Made by a program: the position numbers and the translations under genes. A stretch of DNA of 64,000 bases from Olivibacter oleidegradans (GTDB lineage Bacteria > Bacteroidota > Bacteroidia > Sphingobacteriales > Sphingobacteriaceae), in NCBI RefSeq assembly GCF_042432805.1, contig NZ_JBHLWO010000001.1:930001-994000 (forward strand), read 5' to 3'. Below the pieces are notes generated by a model. That model saw only the letters and a program-made list of their open reading frames with translations. It had not been told where the DNA came from and did no database searches. Shown piece after piece: positions 1 to 7,433 of the stretch; positions within the stretch are counted from its first letter, which is position 1; every line of letters begins with the position of its first letter.

Positions 1-495
1 ACAGCGCTTGGTGCACCGGTATATGAAAAAGTTGGTTTTGTAACGGAAACGGAATACATGATTTTTACCGATATTAATTTTCCACAGGAAACGCTTGAAA
101 CGAGCCATATTCAACCTTATAAAGAAGATTTCAGGCAGGGAATTTCGAAACTTGATCAAGAAACATCTGCCGAAAACCGCTTATTTTATTTAGAAAAATT
201 TCTCAAAGATGCGCTTGTTTACTTAGAGGAAAATGAAATTGAAGGATACTATATACCAACTTTAGAAAACGGACCTATTATAGCCAAAACCGAAAGGGCT
301 GGATTAGCACTTACCAAATTACATTTAAGAAACCATCATCAATTAATCTTTCCAAAAGAAAATAGGTGTTTACTCCATTTTTTATCCACCTACGGATATG
401 TGGCAAATTCTTCCTGTAAAAGAATGCGTTTTGGAGAACTAAAACCAACGAAAATGGCGTTTATCTATAATCGCATTGCGGGGTACCTGGGTTAA
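1..495 (+). CDS. GNAT family N-acetyltransferase, C-terminal part (5' end outside window)
   Basis: The reading frame is open from the first base and continues through an internal ATG at 58, so only the end of the gene is present. The first residues, GAPVYEKVGFVTETEYM, are the last strand/helix of a GNAT fold, where the Y-x-x-x-GF element shapes the acetyl-CoA pocket. The following ~140 residues look like the extra C-terminal domain of YitH/HolE4-type acetyltransferases (Acetyltransf_18): GYYIPTLENGPIIAKT early, and RMRFGELKPTKMAFIYNRIAG at the end is the typical closing segment. The substrate cannot be predicted. The family assignment is from pattern recognition. Confidence 0.75.
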   Translation, partial: TALGAPVYEKVGFVTETEYMIFTDINFPQETLETSHIQPYKEDFRQGISKLDQETSAENRLFYLEKFLKDALVYLEENEIEGYYIPTLENGPIIAKTERAGLALTKLHLRNHHQLIFPKENRCLLHFLSTYGYVANSSCKRMRFGELKPTKMAFIYNRIAGYLG

Positions 496-602
496 ACCAT
501 TTTCCTTTCCCTCTCCCTCTCTTGTCCAAAGCGCCTTGTTAAAAACTGTTAATTAATTGTAAATCAGCTGATAAATTCTTTATATCGCAATAAAGAACGA
601 CT

Positions 603-1202
603 ATGCGTTTTACATTTACGATCATTTTTGTTTTTTGCTTCACTGTTCTATATGCCCGGAACAATCCTACGATAATATTAGACAGTGTCGAAAAATCGGT
701 AACTATAGATAGCACCAAGTCCAATAGAATAATTCTATTGGATGAAATCAATATTACGGCTAAGAAAGACTATTCAATGGATTCCATATATTTTCGAAAA
801 CAATATGCATCCGTTTTCAATGCCAACAAGCCTTATTGGAAAGATCTATTCTCATCCAAAAACTACTTCGATAATACGCCATTACCCTACAACAGAGCAG
901 CCAGCAGTACAGCGTCTATTGTCAGTATAAATTTGCTTTCATTAGTGAATCTTGTCGGAAAGAACAAAAGCCCTATAACCAAGCTTCAAAAGATTCTCTT
1001 ACAAGAAGAGCGAGAAAAATACTTAGATCACGTTTTTTCGTCGGAAAAAGTGCAAAAAATAACAGGACTTCAGGGCGATTCACTTTTTCTTTTCATTCAA
1101 CGTTATCGACCTAATAAAGAAGAATTAACTAAAATGTCTGAATATGATATACTTACCCACATTAAAGAATCTTTTAAAGATTACCGGGCGCCTCGCAAAT
1201 AA
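603..1202 (+). CDS. Secreted protein of unknown function (Bacteroidota family)
   Basis: 199 residues. Residues 1-19 form a signal peptide (hydrophobic IIFVFCFTVLYA, likely cleavage after YARN). The mature part contains LLDEINITAKKDY, a short strand resembling the end of a carboxypeptidase-regulatory-like domain. It is followed by a helical C-terminal part (EEREKYLDHVFSSEKVQKITGL, then FIQRYRP) that I associate with uncharacterised Bacteroidota exported proteins in which that beta domain comes first. Here the beta domain seems reduced to a stub. The next gene starts 59 bp before this one ends, so the two are probably co-transcribed. Function unknown. Confidence 0.7.
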   Translation: MRFTFTIIFVFCFTVLYARNNPTIILDSVEKSVTIDSTKSNRIILLDEINITAKKDYSMDSIYFRKQYASVFNANKPYWKDLFSSKNYFDNTPLPYNRAASSTASIVSINLLSLVNLVGKNKSPITKLQKILLQEEREKYLDHVFSSEKVQKITGLQGDSLFLFIQRYRPNKEELTKMSEYDILTHIKESFKDYRAPRK

Positions 1203-2055
1203 TAAAAAGTTTCATAAGTCTATTCTCTCGTATGTACTAGCCTGCATAGGTTGTCTAACTGCCTGTCAACAAAATAGCGAAAGGAAACCGGAAAGCAAAT
1301 CCGGTTTTAATTTATATTCAAATGAAGTAAAAGACACGTTTTCCATCTATATTCAAAAGCCTTTGGAATATGAAGAAAAGGCTAAATCAACATATCCATT
1401 GGTTGTCGTAACCGATGCCAATTTTTATTTTCCTATGCTGGCTCCTATTGTCCACCAATTTGAACAGACAGGCCTAATGAAACCCATCATTCTAGTTGGA
1501 GTTGGTTATGATTCGTTGGAGAAAATGGATTCCCTGCGGGTACGCGATTTTCTATATCCGCATTCCATTGCTTCTGACGAAATGCAAGCTGAAGGAGGAG
1601 CCAGGAGATTCCAAGCCTTTCTTGCGAACGAATTATTGCCGGGATTAGCAGATTCTCTAAGACTAAATACTGATAAAGTGCTATTAGGCCATTCCTTTGG
1701 TGGTTACTTCTCCTTATTAACTTACTTTGAACAGGTGCGAAGTGGAGCAAGCAATTTTAATAAGTTTGTTTCGGCGAGTCCAACTATTTGGTACAATGAT
1801 TTCTATTTAAACCGCCTGACGGACAGTTTGAAAAATAACGGAAAGCAGGACAGCACAGCTATCTATTTAAGCGTAGGTGGGTTAGAGGATTCTGTTTGGT
1901 ATGTAAAACCAGCCGAAGTGATGGCAGAAAAACTAAGTTCAGATGCTGTAAAAAACCTCGATTGCACCTCAATAACCTATCGAGAAATGGATCATATGGA
2001 TGTCGGTCTTTTCTCATTTATACATGCACTTAAAAACTGGTATAAACAGGATTAA
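1144..2055 (+). CDS. Esterase-family alpha/beta hydrolase, putative lipoprotein
   Basis: 303 residues of the putative esterase family (esterase D / IroE-like, PF00756). The nucleophile elbow is GHSFGG with Ser184. The early strand TYPLVVVTDANFYF is typical of the family, and the C-terminal EMDHMDV supplies the likely catalytic His. A hydrophobic stretch ends in LTAC (Cys41), a lipobox, so the protein is probably an outer- or periplasm-facing lipoprotein. The only ATG upstream of the signal peptide is at 1144, giving an unusually long 25-residue n-region and a 59-bp overlap with the upstream gene. A non-ATG start nearer 1183-1201 is possible. Substrate unknown. Confidence 0.8.
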   Translation: MIYLPTLKNLLKITGRLANNKKFHKSILSYVLACIGCLTACQQNSERKPESKSGFNLYSNEVKDTFSIYIQKPLEYEEKAKSTYPLVVVTDANFYFPMLAPIVHQFEQTGLMKPIILVGVGYDSLEKMDSLRVRDFLYPHSIASDEMQAEGGARRFQAFLANELLPGLADSLRLNTDKVLLGHSFGGYFSLLTYFEQVRSGASNFNKFVSASPTIWYNDFYLNRLTDSLKNNGKQDSTAIYLSVGGLEDSVWYVKPAEVMAEKLSSDAVKNLDCTSITYREMDHMDVGLFSFIHALKNWYKQD

Positions 2056-2094
2056 TAAATGTTTATTGATAATGTGATCTACAATGAAAAGACA

Positions 2095-2430
2095 TCAATC
2101 TTCCTCATCTTCTAAATGGTTATCTTCTTCCCATTGCTTGGTAATTTCTTCAGTTGATACTTGATTGATATTCTTTAGGGTTTCATATTTTTCCTCAATC
2201 AGCTGAATAATTGGTAATACATGCTGAATGTTTTGATCATTTAAGTGGTCAAAGTCGCTATGCTTAAACTCAAACTTTTCTCCTTCTGTAAATATTTCTT
2301 CTACTTCGTGAAGCTCACCGCTTACAGCAAGTTGCCGGAGACTTTGATTTAACCCTTTGTAGGCTTCTTCCAAATGATAAATTGCCCGTAATAAATTCTT
2401 TCTATATTCCTGGATATAACGCTTACTCAT
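2095..2430 (-). CDS. Hypothetical acidic helical protein
   Basis: 111 residues with no signal peptide or membrane segment and no domain I recognise. The N-terminus (KRYIQEYRKNLLRAIYHLEEAYKGL) and the middle part are predicted helical, and the tail is strongly acidic (EEDNHLEDEED). It is convergent with the esterase gene, 39 bp away. It is transcribed on its own away from the AraC gene. Cytoplasmic location is inferred from the absence of an export signal. No function assigned. Confidence 0.6.
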   Translation of the reverse strand: MSKRYIQEYRKNLLRAIYHLEEAYKGLNQSLRQLAVSGELHEVEEIFTEGEKFEFKHSDFDHLNDQNIQHVLPIIQLIEEKYETLKNINQVSTEEITKQWEEDNHLEDEED

Positions 2431-2645
2431 AGGTTATTGATAACGTGTTTTTATTCAAAATAACCGTTATCTAATTTTATGCCAAATCAGTACACAGAAG
2501 TTCTATCTCCAAAAACGTGAAAAAAGGATGGCAAATAGGCTGAGCTCCTAGAATGGTATCCGATCATCCAGAGAATATTTCAATTTTTAAAGAATAATAC
2601 TTATCTTTCCTACTACGGCATTTTAATAGGTAAAAGTATATTTCC

Positions 2646-2653
2646 TAAGTTTG
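2646..2653 (+). promoter_or_regulatory. Bacteroidota -7 box (TAAGTTTG) of the AraC-family gene
   Basis: TAAGTTTG fits the TAnnTTTG consensus recognised by the Bacteroidota primary sigma factor. It lies 7 bp upstream of the start codon, so the leader would be very short. No clear -33 TTG was found. Confidence 0.4.
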
Positions 2654-2660
2654 ACTGCAA

Positions 2661-3458
2661 ATGCAACTCTTGCCCTCAGCATCCTTAAAAAGCTTGGTAA
2701 AGCATTATCTTTTTCTTGAAGCAAAAGGTAACTATTTACATCATCTTCGTTTGTTTCCCGATGGGAATCCGGGTATTGTTTTGTGCGAAGAAGGAAAGCT
2801 ATTTATCAACAATCATCCAACTTATCAACATGATCTTCCGGCAAGCTTCCTTTACGGAAAGGTTGAAAAATTTGAAGATCTTATCTGTCACGGTTCCTTA
2901 AAACTCACCATAATTGTATTACAACCCTATGTAACCTATCGATTTTTAGACAACTCGCTGGATAAAACTATCCTCGATTTAACTGATATTTTAGGAAACA
3001 CAGCTTCAGACTTATTATCAACAATGAAGGCCACTGCCGGTATCTATGAAAAAATTGAAGTGCTTGAGCCTTTTCTCATGAAGTCGTTTTTTGACATACT
3101 GTATGCCATCCCGCCGGTTGTACCTGCAACTATTTCACATGTGATTAAAAAAAGAGGCTTATTGAGTGTTGATGAAATGGTAAAATTTTCAGGATATGAA
3201 AAACGCCAATTAGAACGGATTTTTAATCACACAACAGGGATGACACCCAAACGTTTTGCCAATTTAATCAAACTACATTTCTTTTTAAGCGATATCAGAA
3301 AAACATCAACAAAAACCAAGCTAAGTCAAGTAGCCTATGGGGCCGGTTATTATGATCAGTCTCACCTGATTCGCGAATTTAAGAAGATCACGGGATTGAC
3401 ACCTTCGTCTTATTTTAAAACACGTAATAAACTTGCTGTTAATTTCTTACAACTGTAA
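2661..3458 (+). CDS. AraC family transcriptional regulator
   Basis: 265 residues. The N-terminal ~130 residues (LRLFPDGNPGIVL, FLYGKVEKF) resemble the sensory beta domain of the DUF6597-type AraC regulators. The C-terminal ~100 residues are the double helix-turn-helix: first HTH at LLSVDEMVKFSGYEKRQLER, second HTH at KLSQVAYGAGYYDQSHLIREF with the family signature ending GLTPSSYF. The gene is 62 bp upstream of a co-directional nitrilase-family gene that carries its own promoter box, so that enzyme is a reasonable but unproven target. Confidence 0.88.
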   Translation: MQLLPSASLKSLVKHYLFLEAKGNYLHHLRLFPDGNPGIVLCEEGKLFINNHPTYQHDLPASFLYGKVEKFEDLICHGSLKLTIIVLQPYVTYRFLDNSLDKTILDLTDILGNTASDLLSTMKATAGIYEKIEVLEPFLMKSFFDILYAIPPVVPATISHVIKKRGLLSVDEMVKFSGYEKRQLERIFNHTTGMTPKRFANLIKLHFFLSDIRKTSTKTKLSQVAYGAGYYDQSHLIREFKKITGLTPSSYFKTRNKLAVNFLQL

Positions 3459-3500
3459 TGAGATGTCGATTCTGTACAATTTTATTCCGTATAGCAGTAC

Positions 3501-3508
3501 TACCTTTG
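3501..3508 (+). promoter_or_regulatory. Bacteroidota -7 box (TACCTTTG) of the nitrilase-family gene
   Basis: TACCTTTG fits TAnnTTTG and lies 12 bp upstream of the ATG in the gap after the AraC gene. It suggests a separate promoter that the neighbouring regulator could control. Confidence 0.4.
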
Positions 3509-3520
3509 TAAAAAAGAAAC

Positions 3521-4513
3521 ATGAACAATATAACCATTGCTACTGCACAATTTGAGCACAGAAGTGCTGATAAAGAATATAATTTGTCTGTGATAGATCG
3601 TTTATCCAAAGAAGCCTCTATGAAAGGTGCAAAGGCCATTACTTTTCACGAGTGTTCAATTACAGGGTATACCTTTGCAAGAAATTTATCTTTAGCGGAA
3701 ATGCTTGAATTAGCAGAACCGATCCCAGATGGCTATTCCATACAAAAATTAACCGAAATAGCTTCTCGAAATAATATAAGCATATTAGCAGGCTTATTTG
3801 AAAAAGACAGTGAAGATAACTTGTTTAAAGCTTATGTATGCGTTGATAAAAATGGCCTCGTTGCTAAGTACAGGAAACTACACCCATTTATCAACCCACA
3901 TTTAAAACCAGGAAATGAATATTGTATATTCGAGTTGGACGGTTGGAAATGTGGTATATTAATCTGTTATGATAATAATATCATAGAAAACGTGCGGGCA
4001 ACTCGTTTATTGGGCGCCCAAATTATTTTCATGCCGCACGTAACCATGTGTACGCCCTCACCACGTCCGGGAGCGGGTTTTGTTGATCCCAAGCTATGGA
4101 AAAATAGAAAAGAAGATCCAACCAGTTTAAGAATAGAATTCAATGGTATGAAAGGACGTGAATGGCTGATGAAATGGCTTCCTGCCAGAGCCTATGACAA
4201 CGGTGTATACTGCGTTTTCTCAAACGCCATTGGCATGGATGATGACCAACTTAAAAATGGTTGCTCCATGATCCTAGATCCATTCGGCGATATACTTAAT
4301 GAATGTCGTACAATGGATGATGAAATGGTTACGGCCGTTTTAACGCCTCAGAAATTACAAGATGCCGGTGGCAACCGTTATATTAAAGCTCGTAGGCCGG
4401 AAATATATAGCTCCATCTTAAGTACATCCAACGAAAGTAAGCAAGAAGTATCTTGGTTAACTGAAAAAAATAAGAATTCAAATCTCAATTTTAATACCGT
4501 TGGATTAACGTAG
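3521..4513 (+). CDS. Carbon-nitrogen hydrolase (nitrilase superfamily amidohydrolase)
   Basis: 330 residues. The Glu-Lys-Cys triad of the nitrilase superfamily is visible: Glu44 in TFHECSITGY, Lys119 in KYRKLHPF, and Cys149 in GILICYDNN. The second half keeps the family pattern ARAYDNGVYCVFSNAIG and a closing loop with DPFGDILNE. No signal peptide is present, so it is a cytoplasmic amidase or nitrilase of unknown substrate. A hairpin terminator follows 12 bp after the stop. Its close position behind an AraC-type activator suggests substrate-induced expression. Confidence 0.88.
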   Translation: MNNITIATAQFEHRSADKEYNLSVIDRLSKEASMKGAKAITFHECSITGYTFARNLSLAEMLELAEPIPDGYSIQKLTEIASRNNISILAGLFEKDSEDNLFKAYVCVDKNGLVAKYRKLHPFINPHLKPGNEYCIFELDGWKCGILICYDNNIIENVRATRLLGAQIIFMPHVTMCTPSPRPGAGFVDPKLWKNRKEDPTSLRIEFNGMKGREWLMKWLPARAYDNGVYCVFSNAIGMDDDQLKNGCSMILDPFGDILNECRTMDDEMVTAVLTPQKLQDAGGNRYIKARRPEIYSSILSTSNESKQEVSWLTEKNKNSNLNFNTVGLT

Positions 4514-4524
4514 ATCCTTAAACA

Positions 4525-4556
4525 ATAAAAGTCCTTGCTTTCGCAAGGACTTTTAT
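4525..4556. terminator. Bidirectional hairpin terminator between the nitrilase-family and XRE genes
   Basis: A 14-bp perfect stem (ATAAAAGTCCTTGC at 4525-4538 pairing with 4543-4556) with a TTTC loop. A/T runs flank both sides, so it can serve both converging genes. Confidence 0.85.
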
Positions 4557-4601
4557 CCTCTTTGCTCACGCCTGTATCAGCAAGAAGTAAATAGAAGTGA
4601 T

Positions 4602-5018
4602 TTACCCCTTCAAAAGCTTTTCCAAATAAGCAATCTTTTCCTTCTCCGCTTCCAACAGCCGTTCGTACAGTTTTTTATTCTCTTCGTACGCTTCAACCAA
4701 TTTGTCTAAAGGATTGAATGTACAATTCGTAGCACTAAAAGTTCCGTTACTGTTGCTAAAGCTATTGTCATTAAAAGTATTAAAATAATTGATCACATTA
4801 TCCTCGTCAAAATTCTCTATCGCCTCGGGAGTTACGCCTAAAATTTCTGCTACCTGTGCCAACAACTCACTTTCGATAGTATCTTTCTTTTCCATTGCCG
4901 AAACTGCCTGCTGGCTCATTCCAAGCTCAATGGCTAAAGCTTCCTGCTTCATTCCACGAAGCTCACGGACACGGCTTATTTTTGGACCAATACGATTCGG
5001 TTTTTGTGTTGCGCTCAT
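4602..5018 (-). CDS. XRE family helix-turn-helix regulator
   Basis: 138 residues. The HTH_3 domain spans residues ~11-66, with LRGMKQEALAIELGMSQQAVSAMEK as helices 2-3. Residues ~75-100 are a low-complexity Asn/Phe/Thr-rich linker (FNDNSFSNSNGTFSAT), and the last ~35 residues form a Lys/Glu/Leu coiled coil, probably for oligomerisation. This layout recurs in Bacteroidota. It is divergent from the three-gene operon starting at 5159, with 140 bp between the starts, so it is a candidate repressor of that operon. Confidence 0.85.
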   Translation of the reverse strand: MSATQKPNRIGPKISRVRELRGMKQEALAIELGMSQQAVSAMEKKDTIESELLAQVAEILGVTPEAIENFDEDNVINYFNTFNDNSFSNSNGTFSATNCTFNPLDKLVEAYEENKKLYERLLEAEKEKIAYLEKLLKG

Positions 5019-5158
5019 AGCCCAAAGATAGCAATTTTAACAAATGTAATAAAGAGGCCTATTCGGTAAATTACAATACATCGCTGGTAAAATACCCTGA
5101 ACTCTGGTTCGGTACGACGATACTATTAGGGAAATTTGGTAGTATAACACCAACGACT

Positions 5159-6181
5159 ATGATGGAATCAAACGCAATCAGCCTCTGGCAGACGGATTAT
5201 CCAAGTTCCCTTTATCCCCATGAATATGCCGATCCCATAGGGGTTGTCAAACAGGTCTTTGACCAGTACACGTTAAAGCAAATACAGATAGCACTATGGA
5301 ACTGGCTCCCTTTTCAAATGACAGATGAAATCACACCAACACCAGAACAACGGTTTTCCCTTTTCCGATTAGGTAACCAATTAGACAGATTGATTGACGC
5401 AGCGTGGGTTTTGGTTAACCAGCATAAAGAAATAACCTATCAAGCCGATCCAAATTTGAAGGATCTGATCGCTTCAGATAGCCTTTCTTTTCTTTCATTG
5501 GAAGAGGCAAGAAATCCTATCAAAACGATGAGAAAACTTTTCAAAGGATCTAAACTCCATCGATGGAAGACAATTGCGGTATACGATAGACAACTAGCTT
5601 TATTGGATCCTTTTTTCTGGATGCACGGTAATTCAATGGATCTTAGGGAATTTGGTGAGTACGTTAATCTAAACACTTTAGCGGAAGTAACCTATCTATT
5701 GGCAGGAAGTATTGATAATCTTAAAACCGATTACCATTGGTCTTTGGATACATCCAAAATAGCTAATCCCATTAATTGGGGTATGGGTTATTTCAAAACA
5801 AAAGAAATAAAGGACGTTCTAAACAGTCTTGCTTTTCTGTACCACATTAAGAGATGGTCACAGGAATGGCACCCATCCGCTGCATTTCAATTAATGCAGC
5901 ATTATGGTGATTTATATAAGCTTGTGCATTTAGCCCATTACCTAACTATCAATGTTGACTTCCTTTCACCGGATCACAATTCTGCACGGATAATTGACGC
6001 TCTTAAAAAGAAATTCAGGAAAATTTCCATCGGCAAAACAGCACGGTTCCTAACCGACTGTATTTCGCTTTCTTGGACTTTTAGGCACGTATCCGAACGC
6101 CTAGAACCGGATGAAAAAGAATTAAAACACGTAGAAAACATCCTGCATCTAACCTCAAATTATTTCATATATCACATTTAA
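5159..6181 (+). CDS. Uncharacterised four-module helical repeat protein
   Basis: 340 residues with no export signal and no family I can name. By eye it consists of four degenerate copies of a ~70-residue helical module, at about residues 22-90, 118-185, 203-268 and 272-338. Each begins with a P/I-x-x-x-x-x-x-F helix (DPIGVVKQVF, NPIKTMRKLF, NPINWGMGYF, ARIIDALKKKF), has a Trp/Leu-rich middle, and ends with a leucine-rich L..L..aa.ll helix (LDRLIDAAWVL, LAEVTYLLAG, YKLVHLAHYL, VENILHLTSN). The second ATG at 5162 is an equally good start. It is the first gene of an operon, 11 bp before a protein with the same architecture. Confidence 0.7.
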   Translation: MMESNAISLWQTDYPSSLYPHEYADPIGVVKQVFDQYTLKQIQIALWNWLPFQMTDEITPTPEQRFSLFRLGNQLDRLIDAAWVLVNQHKEITYQADPNLKDLIASDSLSFLSLEEARNPIKTMRKLFKGSKLHRWKTIAVYDRQLALLDPFFWMHGNSMDLREFGEYVNLNTLAEVTYLLAGSIDNLKTDYHWSLDTSKIANPINWGMGYFKTKEIKDVLNSLAFLYHIKRWSQEWHPSAAFQLMQHYGDLYKLVHLAHYLTINVDFLSPDHNSARIIDALKKKFRKISIGKTARFLTDCISLSWTFRHVSERLEPDEKELKHVENILHLTSNYFIYHI

Positions 6182-6192
6182 CCCTAACAACC

Positions 6193-7410
6193 ATGGAAAA
6201 ATTTACAGGAAAAGAAAGCTTTCTTTCCTCGTATGAAAGCTCTATTTACAATATCCGCAGTTCGCTGAAATTTATAAAAACGACCCATCACTACCGACTT
6301 TTCCTTCAAAATCTATATAGAGTGGTCATTAGCCCAGAACGGTGGCCGGAAGAAACGCTGCCCACCCTACAGAATAATTTTGAAGAATTATTATTTGCAC
6401 TGGATGCCGCATGGTTGGAACATGAACACCAGTTACAGATCGAGGCACGTTATGGTAGCGGAGATGAAGAATTTAAGGTAGACGTTCTGCAACCTTCTTT
6501 TTCAGATTATACGATAGATCAATATTACCCACAGTTACAGGAAAGCACATGGCCAGTTGAACGGAACCATCGTTTTAAAGGCGAAATCCAATTTCTGAAT
6601 CAGGATGAGATTCGCTCGTCAAAAGCATTCCATAGAAAATTCTTTGGACGGAGGAGTCAGGGCGATTGGAAACGTTACCTTACCCTCTGGATGGAGAGCG
6701 CACTTGATGATAGAAGCATTATTGAAGCTCACGGATTTTCCCCGGCAGAAATATATGAGGACTATCTTGATCTTGTTAAGTTAATGGAAATCGTTTGGCT
6801 GGTAGAAAAACAGGAAAGAGAACTTCTTTACCACGAATTGGTTCCGTGGTTCGATATGAATAATTACCCCTATATGGGTACTATCGAAAGCACTTTTAAT
6901 CCCTACAGCGATTTATATGGTTTCTTTCATTACACCTCGCTTATGGCATATAAAAGAGACCTTGGCCGATGGATGAAACTTGTATTTGAACGGGAAAAAA
7001 TATGGGAAGGAACACCAGCGGATCTGATTGACCTGTTTAAAACTCTTGTACACATGACAGACTGTCTTTGGCTAATAAGGCAATTAAGCCCGAATTACCC
7101 TAAAAGCTGGAACAACACGAATACAACCTATTCTTTTCAGCATGCCCCAATACCAAAAGAGAATTATCGCTATAAGTTAGAAGCGGAAATAATTAAAAAT
7201 CCAGAAAATTATCTGCGTGAGTTTTTCAACCTATACGATCTCCAGTTTTGTTTCCATATTCTTTTTGAATCGCTTACGGCAGCTTTGGGACATGAAGAAC
7301 CTTATCCTTTTGATAAAAAGGAAATAACAAGCTTTCATGCCAATCTAGTAAAATTGCTGGAAGCGGGATATCTGGTACAGGCAAAGAAATATCCAAACAG
7401 GCAACATTGA
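6193..7410 (+). CDS. Uncharacterised four-module helical repeat protein, paralogue of the upstream gene
   Basis: 405 residues, cytoplasmic, family not recognised. The same module as in the preceding gene appears four times, at about residues 20-78, 138-208, 233-302 and 335-400. Each ends in a leucine-rich helix (FEELLFALDAAWL, DLVKLMEIVWLVEKQ, LVHMTDCLWLIRQL, NLVKLLEAGYLVQ) and starts with a helix ending in F (AFHRKFFG, YLREFFNLYD). The inter-module linkers are longer than in the 340-residue protein and Pro/Tyr-rich. It lies 11 bp after its paralogue and 23 bp before the HEPN gene, so the three are very probably one transcript and may act together. Confidence 0.7.
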   Translation: MEKFTGKESFLSSYESSIYNIRSSLKFIKTTHHYRLFLQNLYRVVISPERWPEETLPTLQNNFEELLFALDAAWLEHEHQLQIEARYGSGDEEFKVDVLQPSFSDYTIDQYYPQLQESTWPVERNHRFKGEIQFLNQDEIRSSKAFHRKFFGRRSQGDWKRYLTLWMESALDDRSIIEAHGFSPAEIYEDYLDLVKLMEIVWLVEKQERELLYHELVPWFDMNNYPYMGTIESTFNPYSDLYGFFHYTSLMAYKRDLGRWMKLVFEREKIWEGTPADLIDLFKTLVHMTDCLWLIRQLSPNYPKSWNNTNTTYSFQHAPIPKENYRYKLEAEIIKNPENYLREFFNLYDLQFCFHILFESLTAALGHEEPYPFDKKEITSFHANLVKLLEAGYLVQAKKYPNRQH

Positions 7411-7433
7411 GAGCATGATTAAATTTTATAGCT

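Noticed and set aside
382..390. TTATCCACC, a DnaA-box-like nonamer in the GNAT gene
   Set aside because: A single near match in coding DNA. It shows that isolated near matches occur by chance, so only the cluster at 18.4-18.9 kb was kept.
1144..1202. Frameshift joining the secreted protein and the esterase
   Set aside because: The upstream protein ends naturally and the downstream frame starts with its own ATG and lipoprotein signal. Overlap, not a broken gene.
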